Notes under the pieces: generated by a model | What the model was told of the DNA's origin: nothing | What the model saw: only the letters and a program-made list of their open reading frames with translations | Databases searched by the model: none | Assembly (NCBI RefSeq): GCF_018446385.1 | Contig: NC_055988.1 | Coordinates: forward strand, 166,306,837-166,370,836 | DNA length: 64,000 nucleotides | Origin: Zingiber officinale | Lineage: Eukaryota > Streptophyta > Magnoliopsida > Zingiberales > Zingiberaceae | Direction of reading: 5' to 3' | Shown here: positions 1 to 12,500 of the stretch, in pieces | Layout: each line of letters opens with the position of its first letter | Position numbering within the stretch: the stretch's first letter is position 1 | Position numbers and translations under genes: made by a program

Positions 1-44
1 CATGAATATCAGAACAGCATGACAGAAGATGAGCCATAAATAAC

Positions 45-3000
45 CTTATTGGAGCTGCAACAGAGTGATATGAGCTTCTCGTATGATGCAATGGAGGCTG
101 CAATTCCAAGTTTCTGGTGTGTGTTAATGAACTTCGATATAACATCTTCCACCTTCAATGTTGACATCTTATCATAAGGTCAAATTACAGACTAAGAAAG
201 GATGATAAGTGTAGTCTAAACTTAACCAGTAACAGACATAATGTTGCAGGAACCAACTTCAAAGCTAAAAAATTGAATAAGAACATTCACATAATGTGCA
301 TTACATTTAGTTATGTAGATTACACTCAAACTAAACAAAATACATTATGTATTTTACTCAGTAAAAACTTCAATTGAATTCTATAAAATGATAAATAATT
401 CATACAGAAATGTTTATGTACCAGCACAGTGAAAACTAGCATAGAAGTTATTTACTAGTTAAAACTAGCACAGTGAAGATGAGAATACTAAGATGAATAT
501 GAGAAGTTATTAGAAAGAATAAAATCCAAAATACTAATATTCAAGAGCATCAATAAATAAAATGAAACAAAATAGGCTGAGATGGTATGGGCATAAATTC
601 AAAGACAACCAAAAGGATTTTATAGTTAAAAGAGTTGAATCTAATAGAATGAAAGTTGTAAGGAGTAGAGAGATCAAAGAGAACATTACGCATAGTAACA
701 AAATATACTTTCAATAATTTAAATATTAATAATGCTATGATTTTGCATAGAGCTCAATGGAAGATAAAATTCATGTATTCATGTAGACAGTTAATCTTAA
801 GTAGTTGGGACAACCACGGCGACGACGGCGATGGTGATGATGATGTTGCGGGCAACATATTGAGTCCCATCACCAATCCCTGACATCTATGGTTCTCCGC
901 TGTCATTTGGACTCCTAAGTTTCTTCTAAGGAGTGCAAGGAACAATGATCTACAGAAAAGAGCTTATTTTTAGAAAAAAACCAATAGAACCTCTGCTGAT
1001 TATATAAATTATTTTTCAATCAATTGCACCAGCAGAAAGCATGGAGAAGTGATTGTAAAGAGATGGGAAGGCAGGCATGAAGGGAAGAGGAAGCAGTCGA
1101 AATCGGTTCAACATTTAGGTTTGTACTGGTTGATATGGTATAGATCTCTAATCAAGTAGACTTATTTGATAAAATTTATTTATAGCCCAATTTCTAATCA
1201 CTGACTATGTACTAGAAAGATAAATTTCAGGGAGTAATATCTGTCTAAGGTTAAGTAACTTTCAAAATTTCATGTCTTTTATATTAAGCATTGAATAAGC
1301 ACAATTTCTAATCACTGACTATGTACTATAAACATAAATTACAGGAAGTATATTTGTAACTTTTAAATGATTCATGTCTTTTATATTGAGCATTGATTCA
1401 ACACAATTACTTTGTAAACTATGCTTAGCAATAAGGTTGTAAACAATGTTTAGCTACTCTTCATTTTCTCAACTCAGGAATTTATTGTTCAATAACTTGA
1501 GACTAACTTTGATCAGTAGACTTGATCTTTAATGTATCAATTTTGAGATCTTAGCTAGAAAAAGCAGCAAGCACAATTCTTGGATGGCAATAACGTGGGA
1601 CATAGTGAAATTTTCAATTGTCGTCCCCACTCCCATATAAGAAGCAGATTGGATTAGGATAGGGCAGGGTGGAGGAAGAAAAATACTCAGGGCAAGTTCA
1701 ATCGGGCTTAGAGTAGGTTTGTTCAGGGCAAATTCGGTGTGAATTTTAGGACAAGGGGTGGAGTAAAAAACAAATCCCATACATGCTCTGCCCCACATAC
1801 CAAACACAATCAGGTCAAGGCAGGGAAGTTTTGATGGGCACTAAACAAATTATCATCCCTACTTCAGACAAGGACATGCAACATGATCTCTAGAAACATT
1901 AAAATTATTATTGTTCATCATGAAAAGATTCTCACCACTAAGTTCGGTAAAGAAGTTACATATTTACAAATGAAGGATGAAATGTCCTCCTTCCATAGTC
2001 CTGCAGTAACAAAACATATGTTAAAAAAATGTAGAACCATGAGAAAATTGATGACAAAGTAGTTTTACAGTCCAAAAGAAACTGATCTCAAGTAATTACA
2101 GTTCAAAAAAGCACTAATTACAGGTTCACTAACAAGTGGTAGATAATCAAATAGCATCAAGCAAGATGTAGTCTAAACTTCATCAACATAATAAAGAAAA
2201 AGAAACAAGTGGAAGAGACAACTATAGCAAGCATTTGATAAAAATTGAGTTCCTAAAGTCTGAAAATTTGTGTATATGTCATGGCATCATCTCTAACAAG
2301 GCTTAAAGTAAGGCATCTGACAAAAATCATGTTTCAGTAATGTAACATGCTGACAACCAACATGCATTGAAGTGTGCCAAGATAAAGTCAGATGGATTTT
2401 TCTTCATTGATCTCCTTACACTTGGCTTAAATAATGAAGTTAAACAAGTTAAAAATTTAAAGCAATGATATATCTTACTAAATCATATATTATTTCATAT
2501 ATTATATAGATTTTTAATTATAACTAAATTACAAAGTTGTATCAATCAAACCTAATTAATTAAATATTTAAGCTCAATTATAAAGTATATAATTAATAGG
2601 TAAGTATAATTATTTATGTATAAAATAAAAATTAGACTATTTAATATTAACTTAGAGTTAATTATTATATACCTAAATTTACCTGTAATTGTTTATTAAT
2701 TGACTATAAAGTATGTAATACTTTTAATTAACAAATTAACTGATATTAATTGACTAATTTAATTACGTACAAACTTTAATGTATATAATACTAATATATT
2801 TAAACTTAACTGTAATTAAGTAACGACACATAAGTTTACAATAACTTACAAAGATATAAAGTATTATAATTAAATTTAAGGTATTAATCTACCAACTTGA
2901 TATTAAAACATAATTAATAATTAAATATAATAAAATTAATCCACGCAATTAATTTATGTTACAGGCTTATAATGATAATTACTCTATCATATTAGTCCAT

Positions 3001-6000
3001 ATATTTAATTTATGATATAAGCTTATAATTATTAATAACTATATTACCTAGAAATAATCAAAATCATTTAATATCTAATCACATATATTAATAATAAGTT
3101 TAATAAACTGATTGCATTGTACATTAATTATAATAAAAAAATTTAATAATATAGCATATTAAGCTTAATAATTTTATTAGCTTACTAATCAACAACTATA
3201 TAACTTCATAAGTTTGATAACATAACTTATAGATTATTATCTATAAATTTTAGTTAATTAATTGATCAATAACTTAATAATTTAATAATTTAAATAATAT
3301 AACCTATAAATTGATTAAATTAATCATAAACTTTATAACCAAACTATATCAAGTTAATTTATATTAATTAATTAATTCAATAAACTTTACAACTCATTGA
3401 TCAATAACATCATATCTTACTCCATAAACAGATTATAGATTAATTAAATTATAGATGTACTCTTCAAAGACTTTGGAAACCACTTCCTCCTTTCTTCCAT
3501 GTTTTCTCTTCCTCTCATTCTCTACCTTATTTTTCCTATATGCCCAGTAGATTCTTTGTCAGCCCATGCCAACTAGGACAGGATGAGTATTGTTTGATGC
3601 CATTCAGTAATGCTTCGTCATGGACAGCAAACCACAAAAAACCTATGTCGGTATAGCTCAAGTTCAATTAGCCGATTGAACAAAGAGTTACAACAATTCC
3701 TTTTCTGAGAATTGAGAGTACTAGGATCAAGTCCATAAATTTGACAACTGCTAACTGTAGCCTCTACAGGAACAAAAAGTATTAATTTACATCTATGTTG
3801 AGATTTATGTAAATATATTCTTTTCCATATTAAGATCCTTTGAAGGAATAACACTAGCACAAGACAGTGTTGACAATCTAGTAATTTGTTAATCTTGCTA
3901 AGAATCACTAGTCCTGAAATCACTAATCTGCCATCTCCCTCAATAGGTGCAACTTAAGGCTGCCAACAAACATAAAAGTCTCTGGATTCTTGTGCTCTGT
4001 TAATATTTGTTGTAAATATATCATATCCAAACTGCGCCATAGATCCGGAGAGAGTGCAGCTTGCTAATCACAGTTCGAGAGTTATCCCATAGCCCTTCAT
4101 GAAAGAACAGTAAGAAAATAATTTAAAATGGTCAAGCACTTCATATCCCATAGCCACAATCATTCTACAACATCTATATCTATCACTCAACTTAGTGTCA
4201 TTGGAGTTGCACAAATTATTCCCTGTCAATTGATCCCTTATCTACCATCGAGTGTCAGTTATATATTTTTCCAACTAATTATTGCATTAAATGGATTGCA
4301 TGAGCTAAAAGAAGAAAAGGCATCTACCAGCTGTATTGAGCTCAAAAAAATACTTCTCTGCTAAATCCTCCAGTTGCAATGTCCCTAAGGACCTAAACAC
4401 ACACTCTATGCACTTTGGAGAAGAAATTCTCCCCATATCTACAATCTCCAGCAATTGCAAGAGGTCCTTCTTCCGATCACTACCACTTCGACAGAATGCC
4501 AACAAGTAGCTCTCTGAAAAAACAAGGTAGCATAAGATTTGCAGCAAAACCAACAAGACATCAGCTAAAATGCACTCAATAAATCTAAATAGTACAGTTC
4601 AAGAAAATTATGTTATTTAATTAAAGTTGATAAAACACAGACAGCAGATTACAAAGCTGATATCTCGAAAGATGCAAGAGAATTAGACAAATATATCGAT
4701 CCATGCAATCATGTTATGGTGTCCCTCATAAAGAAGTGGATTTTATTAACATTTAGCAACTCCAAGAACCACTTGGTTGGTTGTTGTCACCAATGCACCA
4801 TTTAAATGGTATGAAACCTTGGGCTCCATATACCTCGGAATCTGGACTGGTATAAGTTGAAGATATTTTTTTAATCTCCCAAACTCAAGAAGTATAAAGG
4901 CTTTTGGAAGAGGATGACAACTTTTTATTGGATCATGACTCAGATAAATTTATAATGTTAGGAACAAACATATCAACCAAGTAGAATAAGGTGGAATTTT
5001 ATCTATCATAGTTATAACACTAATTTTAGAGTGCATTATGCTACTGTAGTTTATATCCAAAGTAATGTAAGAAGAAATTACCTTTGCAATATCTGGTTTC
5101 CGCAAAACCTAAAAGGCTAAACCATAACTTAGCAAGGAAAATTCAGGAAAACTGACCAATCAAAATTGTTCCAGATTATGCAAAATTCATATAGACAAGA
5201 ACTAGTTAGGCCAATCAATATCTGGGTTGTCTCATATTGCAGTTAGAAGACTAAGCCTGAACAAATTCTTATAAAGCTCAATTTAATTAGATAGGTCAAC
5301 TTGTTAACCAAGTGTCTATTTCTAAAGACATTAAGTAGGGTTAACCTTATTGTTACATCAATTAAAAAATGTCAATATAACTAAACATAAAAGAAGTTAT
5401 AATTTGAAGAATCATCACTGATACACTCAAACTAATGAAGGAAACAACAAAACATTGAAAAAAAATAGTATCATGTGCTTATAATTTGGTAAAGAAAAAA
5501 GAAGAAATTCAAGACAATTCATGAGGGAATTACCAATATAGCAAGAACAGAATTTGTTTAAGCAAAAAACCAAAAAAAAAAATGATGCTATTAATAGATA
5601 AACCACAAAATAACAATTTAAGTAAAGCATTTTTTAACAAATTCAACACTTACCTATAAAGGGATACTTGTCTTCAAAACTACCAACTTTGACTAGATCA
5701 AGAAGTTCCTCTATCTTTTCTTCATTACCCACCATTATCCAAAAAACCATTTCATAGTAACCTATTCTCGAGCAATCAGGAATCTCATTTTTAAATAACT
5801 CAATGAACATCTGGAATCCTAGTAAGATTTTCTTGTCAATCATGTAATTTAGAAGCGGACCATAGCTTTCTTCCTCAATTGGCATGCCCTTTTCAATCAT
5901 GGATAGAAAAAGTCCATGAACTTTATTGATATAAACTAAAGAATCTTCTTCTTTCCTACAACCTCTAGCTTTATCTATGCAAAGCTTTATTAAGGTGTTG

Positions 6001-7949
6001 TATTCCTTCACACCTGTTTCTCTCCCTAGCTTTTCGAAGAACTGCAAAGTGGACTCGGTGCCAAGTTTGTCAGCACATTTTTTCATCAGTTCTATAAATC
6101 TGCGAGATTCTACATTCTTGAATATATATTTCTTCTTTCTTTCCCTCAATAATATCTTCTTAGATTGTGTTGTGCAATTCTGAGATCCATTTGAAAACCA
6201 TGGAAAATCTAATACATTCTTGAAAGGCATATCACCGGTGGAATCTCTGGAAGAATGAGGAGCAGTCGTGGCCTTATCACGATCACCTTATAACATCAAA
6301 AAGGAAATGCTTAAAATATTACACTGCAGATAAGAGAAAGGAAAATTTCTATTTAAAAAGAACTCATTCATATCCTTTAGGGATTAAATTGCAAATCATG
6401 TTAGCCACTCATCTACTTCTGTCAATCCAAACAGAGAATAATGGATTGCAGTTGACTACAAACTCCAGAAGAATTATAAGATACCACAGAAATATTTCAC
6501 ATTGTAAACATAGGACAAAATGTGCACGGTATAACTAACATAGACACAGACGAGAAAAGAAAAAATGATGCAAAGAACATAATGTTGGGTCAAAAAACTG
6601 AATTATAAATATAGTGTGAACATGGAACAAAGATGCACACAACATAACTAACATAGATTAAAAGGGCAGCTTGGTGCACGAAGTTTCTGCCGATATCGGA
6701 TCCCGAGAAAGGATCTATTGTCTGCAGCCTTACCTGCTTTGTAAGAGGATGCTTCCAAGACTCGAACCCGTGACCTTTAGGTCATACGGCAACAACTTTA
6801 CCATTGCGCCAAGGCTCCCCTTCAACATAACTAACATAGATATAGACCAAAAAAGTGTTAAACTAAATTGACAAAAATAACAGTAGTTGGATCTTTTTGC
6901 TAGCAGAAAATACTACTAGAGGAAGGCCAAAGGTTTATGCATAGCAGGGACAAACAATAGAAGTTCAGTGCTTCATATGAAATGGAAGATAAACATGAAG
7001 TAATAATATATTGGTTTGATAAGAGTAATTAGCTTAATAACATGAGTACAAAAAATTAAAAGAAAATAGAAAATTCATCTCATGATACAAGGTCAAAGCA
7101 TAGTATTCCAATAAAACATACATACCACACAAGATTGACGATATGACACTTGCAACGTCAATGGCAGACTCTTTCCCTGAGAAAGAAAAAAAGGAACAAG
7201 GTTGGAAATAAATGTCAGAAAGTATTTTGCAATCTCGCCACCCAAAATTGCATCAAAAAGGCATCTTTGGACAAAGTAAGCCAATTATCCCCCCCCCCCC
7301 CCCCCCAAAAAAAAAAAATAAATAAAATAAAATAAAATAAAAATAACACTTGATTATTACCAGGAGCAACAACTTCGTTGGTGTTCGTCGATGAGGATTT
7401 CTTCAGACGCGCCTGCAATGAGACGCCTGGCGAAGCCTTCGACGGTGTCCCTGCGGGCGGCGAAGGCAAATCAGCGACGTGGATAGGGTTGAGGCTCCTC
7501 TTGGCGATTGAGACATCCTGGAGTGGAGAGGCATTCTGGAATCTGTTGGAGGTTTTCGTGGCGGTGGAGGCGAAAAGACTAGCCAGTTTCTTCTCGGGCA
7601 TGGGAGCGGAAGTAGCTGAGGGTTTCACCAGATGCAATAACACTTGATTATCACCAGGAGCAACAACTTCATCGGTGTTCGTCGATGAGGATTTCTTCAG
7701 CCGCGCCAGCACCTGCAACGAGACGCCCGGCGAAGCCTTCGACGGTGTCCCCGCGGGCGGCAAAGGCGAATCAGCGACGTGGACAGGGTCGAGGCTACTC
7801 TTGGCGATTGAGGATTCGTGGCGTGGAGAGGCATTCTGGAATCTGTTGGACGTTTTCGTGGCGGTGGAGGCGAAAAGACTGGCCAGTTTCTTCCTGGGCA
7901 TGGGAGCGGGAGCGGGAGCGGAAGCGGACGAGGGTTTCTCACTTCTCAA
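45..7949 (-). CDS. Pentatricopeptide repeat (PPR) protein, At4g04790/At4g21880-like, 3' end outside the window
   Basis: Predicted organellar RNA-binding PPR protein. Exons inferred by frame and GT-AG sites: 7361-7949, 5654-6286, a 27-nt micro-exon 5082-5108, 4328-4513, about 3924-4059 (lower limit uncertain) and 45 to about 168; further exons may lie between and beyond the left edge. The first four junctions are all phase 1 and keep one frame. Exon 1 encodes a basic, Ser/Ala/Pro-rich segment (for example KKLASLFASTATKTS), compatible with an organelle-targeting region, and holds an internal duplication of about 100 residues. Exon 2 carries helical PPR-like text (FIELMKKCADKLGTESTLQF, EYNTLIKLCIDKARG, SYGPLLNYMIDKK). 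The last exon reads VISKFINTHQKLGIAASIAS, again PPR-like. The start at 7949 is the first Met of the open frame; an internal Met before PRKKLASL is also possible. The family assignment comes from memory of Arabidopsis homologues and is moderate; PPR-type coding is more certain. Confidence 0.6.
555..870 (+). mobile_element. RTE-type LINE 3' fragment, degraded
   Basis: The stretch near 565-590 (rearranged from 'agatggtatgggcat') and the later 'atagagctcaatgg' match, in the same order, the 3' coding end of the fuller LINE at 12620-12790. The copy then reaches 'agtagttgggacaac' in place of the usual RTE 3' end. No open frame remains. It lies in what is probably an intron of the PPR gene, on the opposite strand. 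Confidence 0.55.
1193..1415. repeat. Imperfect tandem duplication, about 110-bp unit, two copies
   Basis: The unit starts 'aatttctaatcactgacta' and ends near 'tcatgtcttttatattaag'. It occurs at about 1193-1303 and again at about 1304-1410 with substitutions and small indels. It lies in non-coding sequence. Confidence 0.7.
6659..6823 (+). mobile_element. Au-like SINE with target-site duplication
   Basis: The body has the plant Au-SINE layout: 'ggtgcacgaag' near the 5' end, 'tctattgtctgcagcctta' in the middle, the RNA polymerase III B-box 'gactcgaacccgtgacc', and the 3' signature 'gccaaggctccccttc'. It is flanked by an 18-bp direct repeat ('aacataactaacatagat' at 6641-6658 and 6824-6841), as expected of LINE-mediated insertion. 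It lies in the first intron of the PPR gene on the opposite strand and looks nearly full length. Confidence 0.85.
7288..7347. repeat. Poly-C / poly-A / (AAAAT)n low-complexity tract
   Basis: A run of about 17 C is followed by an A-run and AATAA-type repeats. It lies just inside the PPR intron, downstream of the exon 1 donor at 7360. Length is likely polymorphic or imprecise. Confidence 0.9.
7346..7940 (-). repeat. Tandem duplication inside PPR exon 1, about 300-bp unit
   Basis: Two side-by-side copies, roughly 7346-7640 and 7640-7940, encode nearly the same residues in frame. Both have KKLASLFASTATKTSNRFQN, then PPAGTPSKASPGVSLQ, then an LKKSSSTNT segment. The copied unit includes the exon's 3' end and its splice donor region, so the first copy now carries a donor-like GGTGATAATC inside the reading frame. 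Confidence 0.9.
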
Positions 7950-8160
7950 CTGGATTCGGCAAATTTATAGAACCGCACAGTAAGTTTGAGAAATGCACCA
8001 AAACAAAAAACGCTGCTCCATTTTTAAAAGTGCAATTTAACAAATGAAAAAAATGAAAAGGGTTAAATGATAATTCAGCAATTAATAAAAAAGACAGGAG
8101 GCAAAATGAAAAACTTCTACTTTATAAACCCTAACGCCCAAACCAAAGTCATCCTCGGAT
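7950..8160. promoter_or_regulatory. Bidirectional promoter between the PPR gene and the 87-residue-protein gene
   Basis: Only about 200 bp separate the PPR start codon (7949, minus) from the probable 5' leader of the plus-strand gene. On the plus strand 'actttataaaccctaacgc' at about 8118-8137 combines a TATA-like word with the telo-box AAACCCTAA, a motif known from promoters of translation-related and housekeeping plant genes. A pyrimidine-rich CT tract follows at 8202-8228. Transcription starts are inferred, not observed. Confidence 0.5.
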
Positions 8161-8195
8161 CTCATCCTCAGCTACACAGACGCAACGCTGCTCAG

Positions 8196-9499
8196 GTGCT
8201 CCTCTCTCTCTGTCTCTCTCTCTCTCTTTGAATCTTCTCCTTCGATCGAGCGAAGAGTTCGATCGATCTCGAGTGAGATGGTCTCTTTATCCGTGCTGAC
8301 CTGATGCTTATCGGGAACAAAGATGCCGAGATAACTATTTCGTAGCCGGATGTTATGAAACATCTGGTGAGATCGCCGGATGCTTCTCGAGATTGAATTC
8401 TTCATGTTTGTTGCTTCTGATTTCCAATTTCTCAGGGTAGATGATAGATCGTAAAGGAATACAATCGTGCTACTTGGCCTACACATTTTTGCTGTCGATC
8501 CCTCCTCTTGCAACTCCGGAGTCGGGAGAGGAAGAGGAAGTTGTTTAGGTTACAGCGGAGTGAGAATAGATCCTTGATAGGTGGAGCTTCTATGGACGCT
8601 TAGTGTTTTTTTTTTTTTTTTTTTTTTTTTTTGAGGATTTCAGTCTTTACTTTTTGTTCTATTTTTTTTCTGTATCTTATAGTTAGGTTTCTTTTATATG
8701 TTTGTTTGTATTGTCTTTATTTTTATGCTAATAATGTAAGACTTTAGATGACTAATAATTGATTATGGGCTTTCATTATGGTTCCGTTAATAGCTTGGTT
8801 AGGTTTTTAGCAAGGTTCAAAATCTCGCACTCTGTCAGAGTTTCAGTCTTTGATTGAAATGATATTACTATGGTGCTAGTGTTGGAATGGAGACTGAAGG
8901 AGGAAGAAGGTGGTATTGAGTTTTGTTTATTTATCGGAACGATAAGTTTCGACCAGTTTGCTCAGCCCGATACTAGATTTTAAATTATGATTTTTAGTGT
9001 TGAAAATTTTAAAAGAAATGTTAGTTGGAAGCTTTGTATGTTGATCTTTTTGGCGTAGTCGAATTTGACTTCCCAGGCGCTAAGGAAAAACTGTTGCATG
9101 ACCCTTGTTGGTGTCATGCCATGCCTATGGTTCATGGAGACTCGCTTAGGGTGTTTTATTTTAAAACTATGGATATTTCAGTTTTGGTGTATCACTACTA
9201 GAGTTGCATTGTTAACAAGCTGCTGAACTGCAGTTTGTCGATTTTGATCTTTTAGACAGTTTGTTAACTTGCCTTTTTTAGCCTTTTTCGGTTCTTTCTT
9301 TTATGTTATCCCGTGTCCATGCATCATTTTCTGGTTGATCTATTTGGAAATTCTGGTGCATCTGGATTAAAAGAGGGTTAGATCTTTTTACTCTTTAAAA
9401 TGGATTTTGTTTTCCCAATATGCTTTTGTTTTCTCATAGCCAGTTTACTGAATAGGGATGTATTATTTATTACAGTGGTGATTTTATTATTCACTATAG
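8196..9499 (+). other. Probable 5'-leader intron of the small gene
   Basis: The donor candidate is CTCAG|GTGCTC at 8195/8196 and the acceptor is 'tcactatag' ending at 9499, ten bases before the ATG. The stretch is T-rich, with a CT tract at its start and a poly-T run at 8606-8632. Its short open frames look accidental. Confidence 0.5.
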
Positions 9500-9508
9500 G
9501 AAAGAAGG

Positions 9509-12500
9509 ATGAGCACTAGGCCTGTGCCAACAAGAGAGAGCCCTTGGGGTATACATGAAAGTGATACAATAGAACTCAAGGCACACAGATGCAATGATCG
9601 ACTAGAAGACATTGTTCAGGTTCTTCTTCTTTGTCTTAAATCTTTGAAATAACCTAGTGCCTTAAGTGTATGCTTCTCGTTCAATAGTGCATGCAGGATT
9701 TTTCTCTTTTGTTTCAAGCCCGGATAAAGGAGGAGGGTTGCGTTAGGTTGCCAGCTAGCGTCCAACTATGGCAAATATTTCATGAATGAATCCATTAAAC
9801 TATTGTGCTAATGCTAGGTTGTTCCCCGGAAGGAACGCGTTGCAGGGTCCGACTGTAACGTCTCGGCAAGGACCGCTACATCTCCAGAACTCGGGTGTAG
9901 TGATAAATATGCAAGAGTTCGCGTTATAGGGTCCGACCGCTACATCTCCATGAGAACTTGGGTGTAGTGTTAAATAGGCAAGAGTTCTCACACCATAGGT
10001 TAGATAAGAACAAATATGATAGGAAAACTAATAATCTAAGATTTGGAACATGGAACATAGGAACTCTCACTGGTAAATCAATGGAGGTAGTAGATATGAT
10101 GATTAGGAGAAAAATTAATATTTTGTGTGTACAAGAGACAAAATGGACAGGTGAGAAGGCAAAGATGATAGAAAACTCGGGTTTTAAGTTATGGTACACT
10201 GGAAAGAGTAAAACAAGAAATGGAGTGGGTATTATTGTAGATAGTTTGTTAAAGGATGAAGTTGTAGGAGTAGTTAGAAAAGGGGATAGAATTATAGCCC
10301 TTAAGATAATAGTGGCGAAAGAAACTATGAACATAATTAGCGTATATGCACCACAAGTAGGATTAGATGAAGCTACCAAATTAAGGTTTTGGGAGGATTT
10401 AGATGAAATATTACAAAATATTTCACCAAATGAAAGGATTTTAATAGGAGGTGATCTAAATGGGCATGTCGGAGTGAAAAATGAGGAATATGAGAGAGTA
10501 CATGGGAGCTATGGGTTTGGAACGAGGAATGAGGAAGGGAAAACTATATTAGATTTTGTGATAGCATATGATCTTATATTAGCTAATACGTTTTTTAAGA
10601 AAAGAGAAGAACACTTAGTCACATTCAAAAGTGGAAATAATAAATCGCAAATTGACTTTCTTATGGTTAGGAAGAAGGATAGAAAGATTTGTAAAGATTG
10701 CAAAGTCATCCCTGGAGAAAGCTTAACTACCCAACATAGGGTAGTAGTGTTGGATATACGCCTTAAACATAGTATCAATAGAAAGAAAATATATACAATT
10801 CCTAGAATTAAGTGATGGAAGTTAAAGGATGGGAAACAACATATATTTAAGGAGAAGATAGAAGTACAAACATTAGGTGAAATATATAATGACTCTAATA
10901 CAACATGGGATAAGATGGTATCAAAGTTAAAAATAGTAGCTAAGAGTGTCCTCGGTGAGTCAAAGGGGCATGCACCGCTAAGTAAAGAATCTTGGTGGTG
11001 GAATGAGAAAGTACAAGAGAAAGTGAAGGAAAAACGAATAGCTTATAAGGAATTATATATTTGTAAGAATGAGGAAAACTTAAAAAAATATACAATAGCC
11101 AAGAAAGAAGCTAAGAAAGTGGTGAGTGAAGCAAAAAATGAAACTTTTGAACGGTTATATCAAAAATTGGATACAAAGGAAGGGGAAAGAGACATTTATA
11201 GAATAGCTAAAGTGAGAGAAAGAAAAACAAGAGATCTTAGTCAAATAAAATGTATTAAAGATGAATGTAATAGGGTATTAGTAAGCGATGGAGAAATAAA
11301 AGAGCGGTGGAAGAGGTATTTTCATCAACTTTTTAATGAAGGTTTAGGAGACCAACTTAACTTGGGTAATTTAATTAGGTCAAATGAATTTTAAATTTTA
11401 ATTCAAACTTCAGAAGTAAAACAAACTTTAAATGAGATGCATAATGGAAAAGCCGTTGGACCAGATGATATTCCGATAGAGGCGTGGAAGTGCTTAGGGA
11501 AACAAGGTATTGAATGACTTACAAAATTATTTAATATGATATTGAAAACGAAAAAAATGCCTGATCAATGGAGGATAAGTACTCTAGTTCCCTTATATAA
11601 GAATAAGGGAGACGTACAAAATTGTGCAAACTATAGGGGTATTAAACTAATGAGTCATACTATGAAACTTTGGGAAAAAGTAATAGAAAAAAGATTAAGG
11701 AAGGAGACCACAGTGACAGAAAATCAATTTGGGTTTATGCCTGAAAGGAAAAGCTATACATCTTCTTAGACACTTAATTGAAAAATATCGGAGCAAAACA
11801 AGATCTACATACGGTATTCATTGACTTAGAAAAGCGTATGATAGAGTCCCAAGAGAAATTATATGAATTTTAAAAGAGAGGTGTTAGCGTAATATATTGA
11901 ACTAATTAAGGATATATGCGAGGATGTAACGGTAAAGACTTCGGAAAGAGTAATCAAGCATTTCCAATAAAGATAGGGTTACATCAAGGATCGACTCTAA
12001 GTCCCTATCTTTTACACTAATTATGGATGAACTCATTACACACACAAGACACAGTGGTGCATGTTGTTTGCAGATGATATTATTTTGGTAGATGAGACAC
12101 GTGAAGGAGTAAATGCTAAGCTAGAATCTTGGAGGGAAACACTAGAAGAGAAAGGTTTTAAGCTTAGTAAATTAAAGACAGAATATATGGAATTTAAGTT
12201 TAGCAATATTAGAAGTAATGAAACAATTGTTAAGATAAGAGAGGACGAGTTGCCTAGAACCGAGCGATTTAAATATTTAGGATCATATTTACAAAATGAT
12301 GGAGGGATTGAGAGAGATGTCTTACATAGAATACAAGCAGGATAGGTGAAATGGAGGGGAGCGTCGAGTGTTTTATGTGACCGTAAAGTACCTCTTAAAC
12401 TTAAAGGTAAGTTCTATAAAACCGCAGTTAGACCTGCTATGTTATATGGAGCTGAATGTTGGGCTATGACTTGAGCACACGAGCAGAAGATGAGAGTTGC

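Larger units (their letters stand above)
176..3917. other. Non-coding stretch, probably intron(s) of the PPR gene
   Basis: Apart from the LINE fragment and the 110-bp duplication, I see no convincing exon here. About 2440-3470 is extremely AT-rich, dominated by short ATTAAT/TTAATTA words on both strands, with no open frame. Additional short PPR exons could be hidden, because exons of this gene can be as small as 27 nt. Confidence 0.5.

Noticed and set aside
754-945. Minus-strand open frame of 63 codons
   Set aside because: Overlaps the LINE 3' fragment and its GC-rich (GAC/GAT) tail. No exon features.
3618-3923. Minus-strand open frame of 101 codons downstream of a PPR exon
   Set aside because: No PPR-like pattern. 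It follows a probable donor site and is best read as intron.
7675-8047. Plus-strand open frames over PPR exon 1
   Set aside because: These mirror the GC-rich duplicated minus-strand exon. Both copies give the same antisense text because of the duplication, not because of a second gene.
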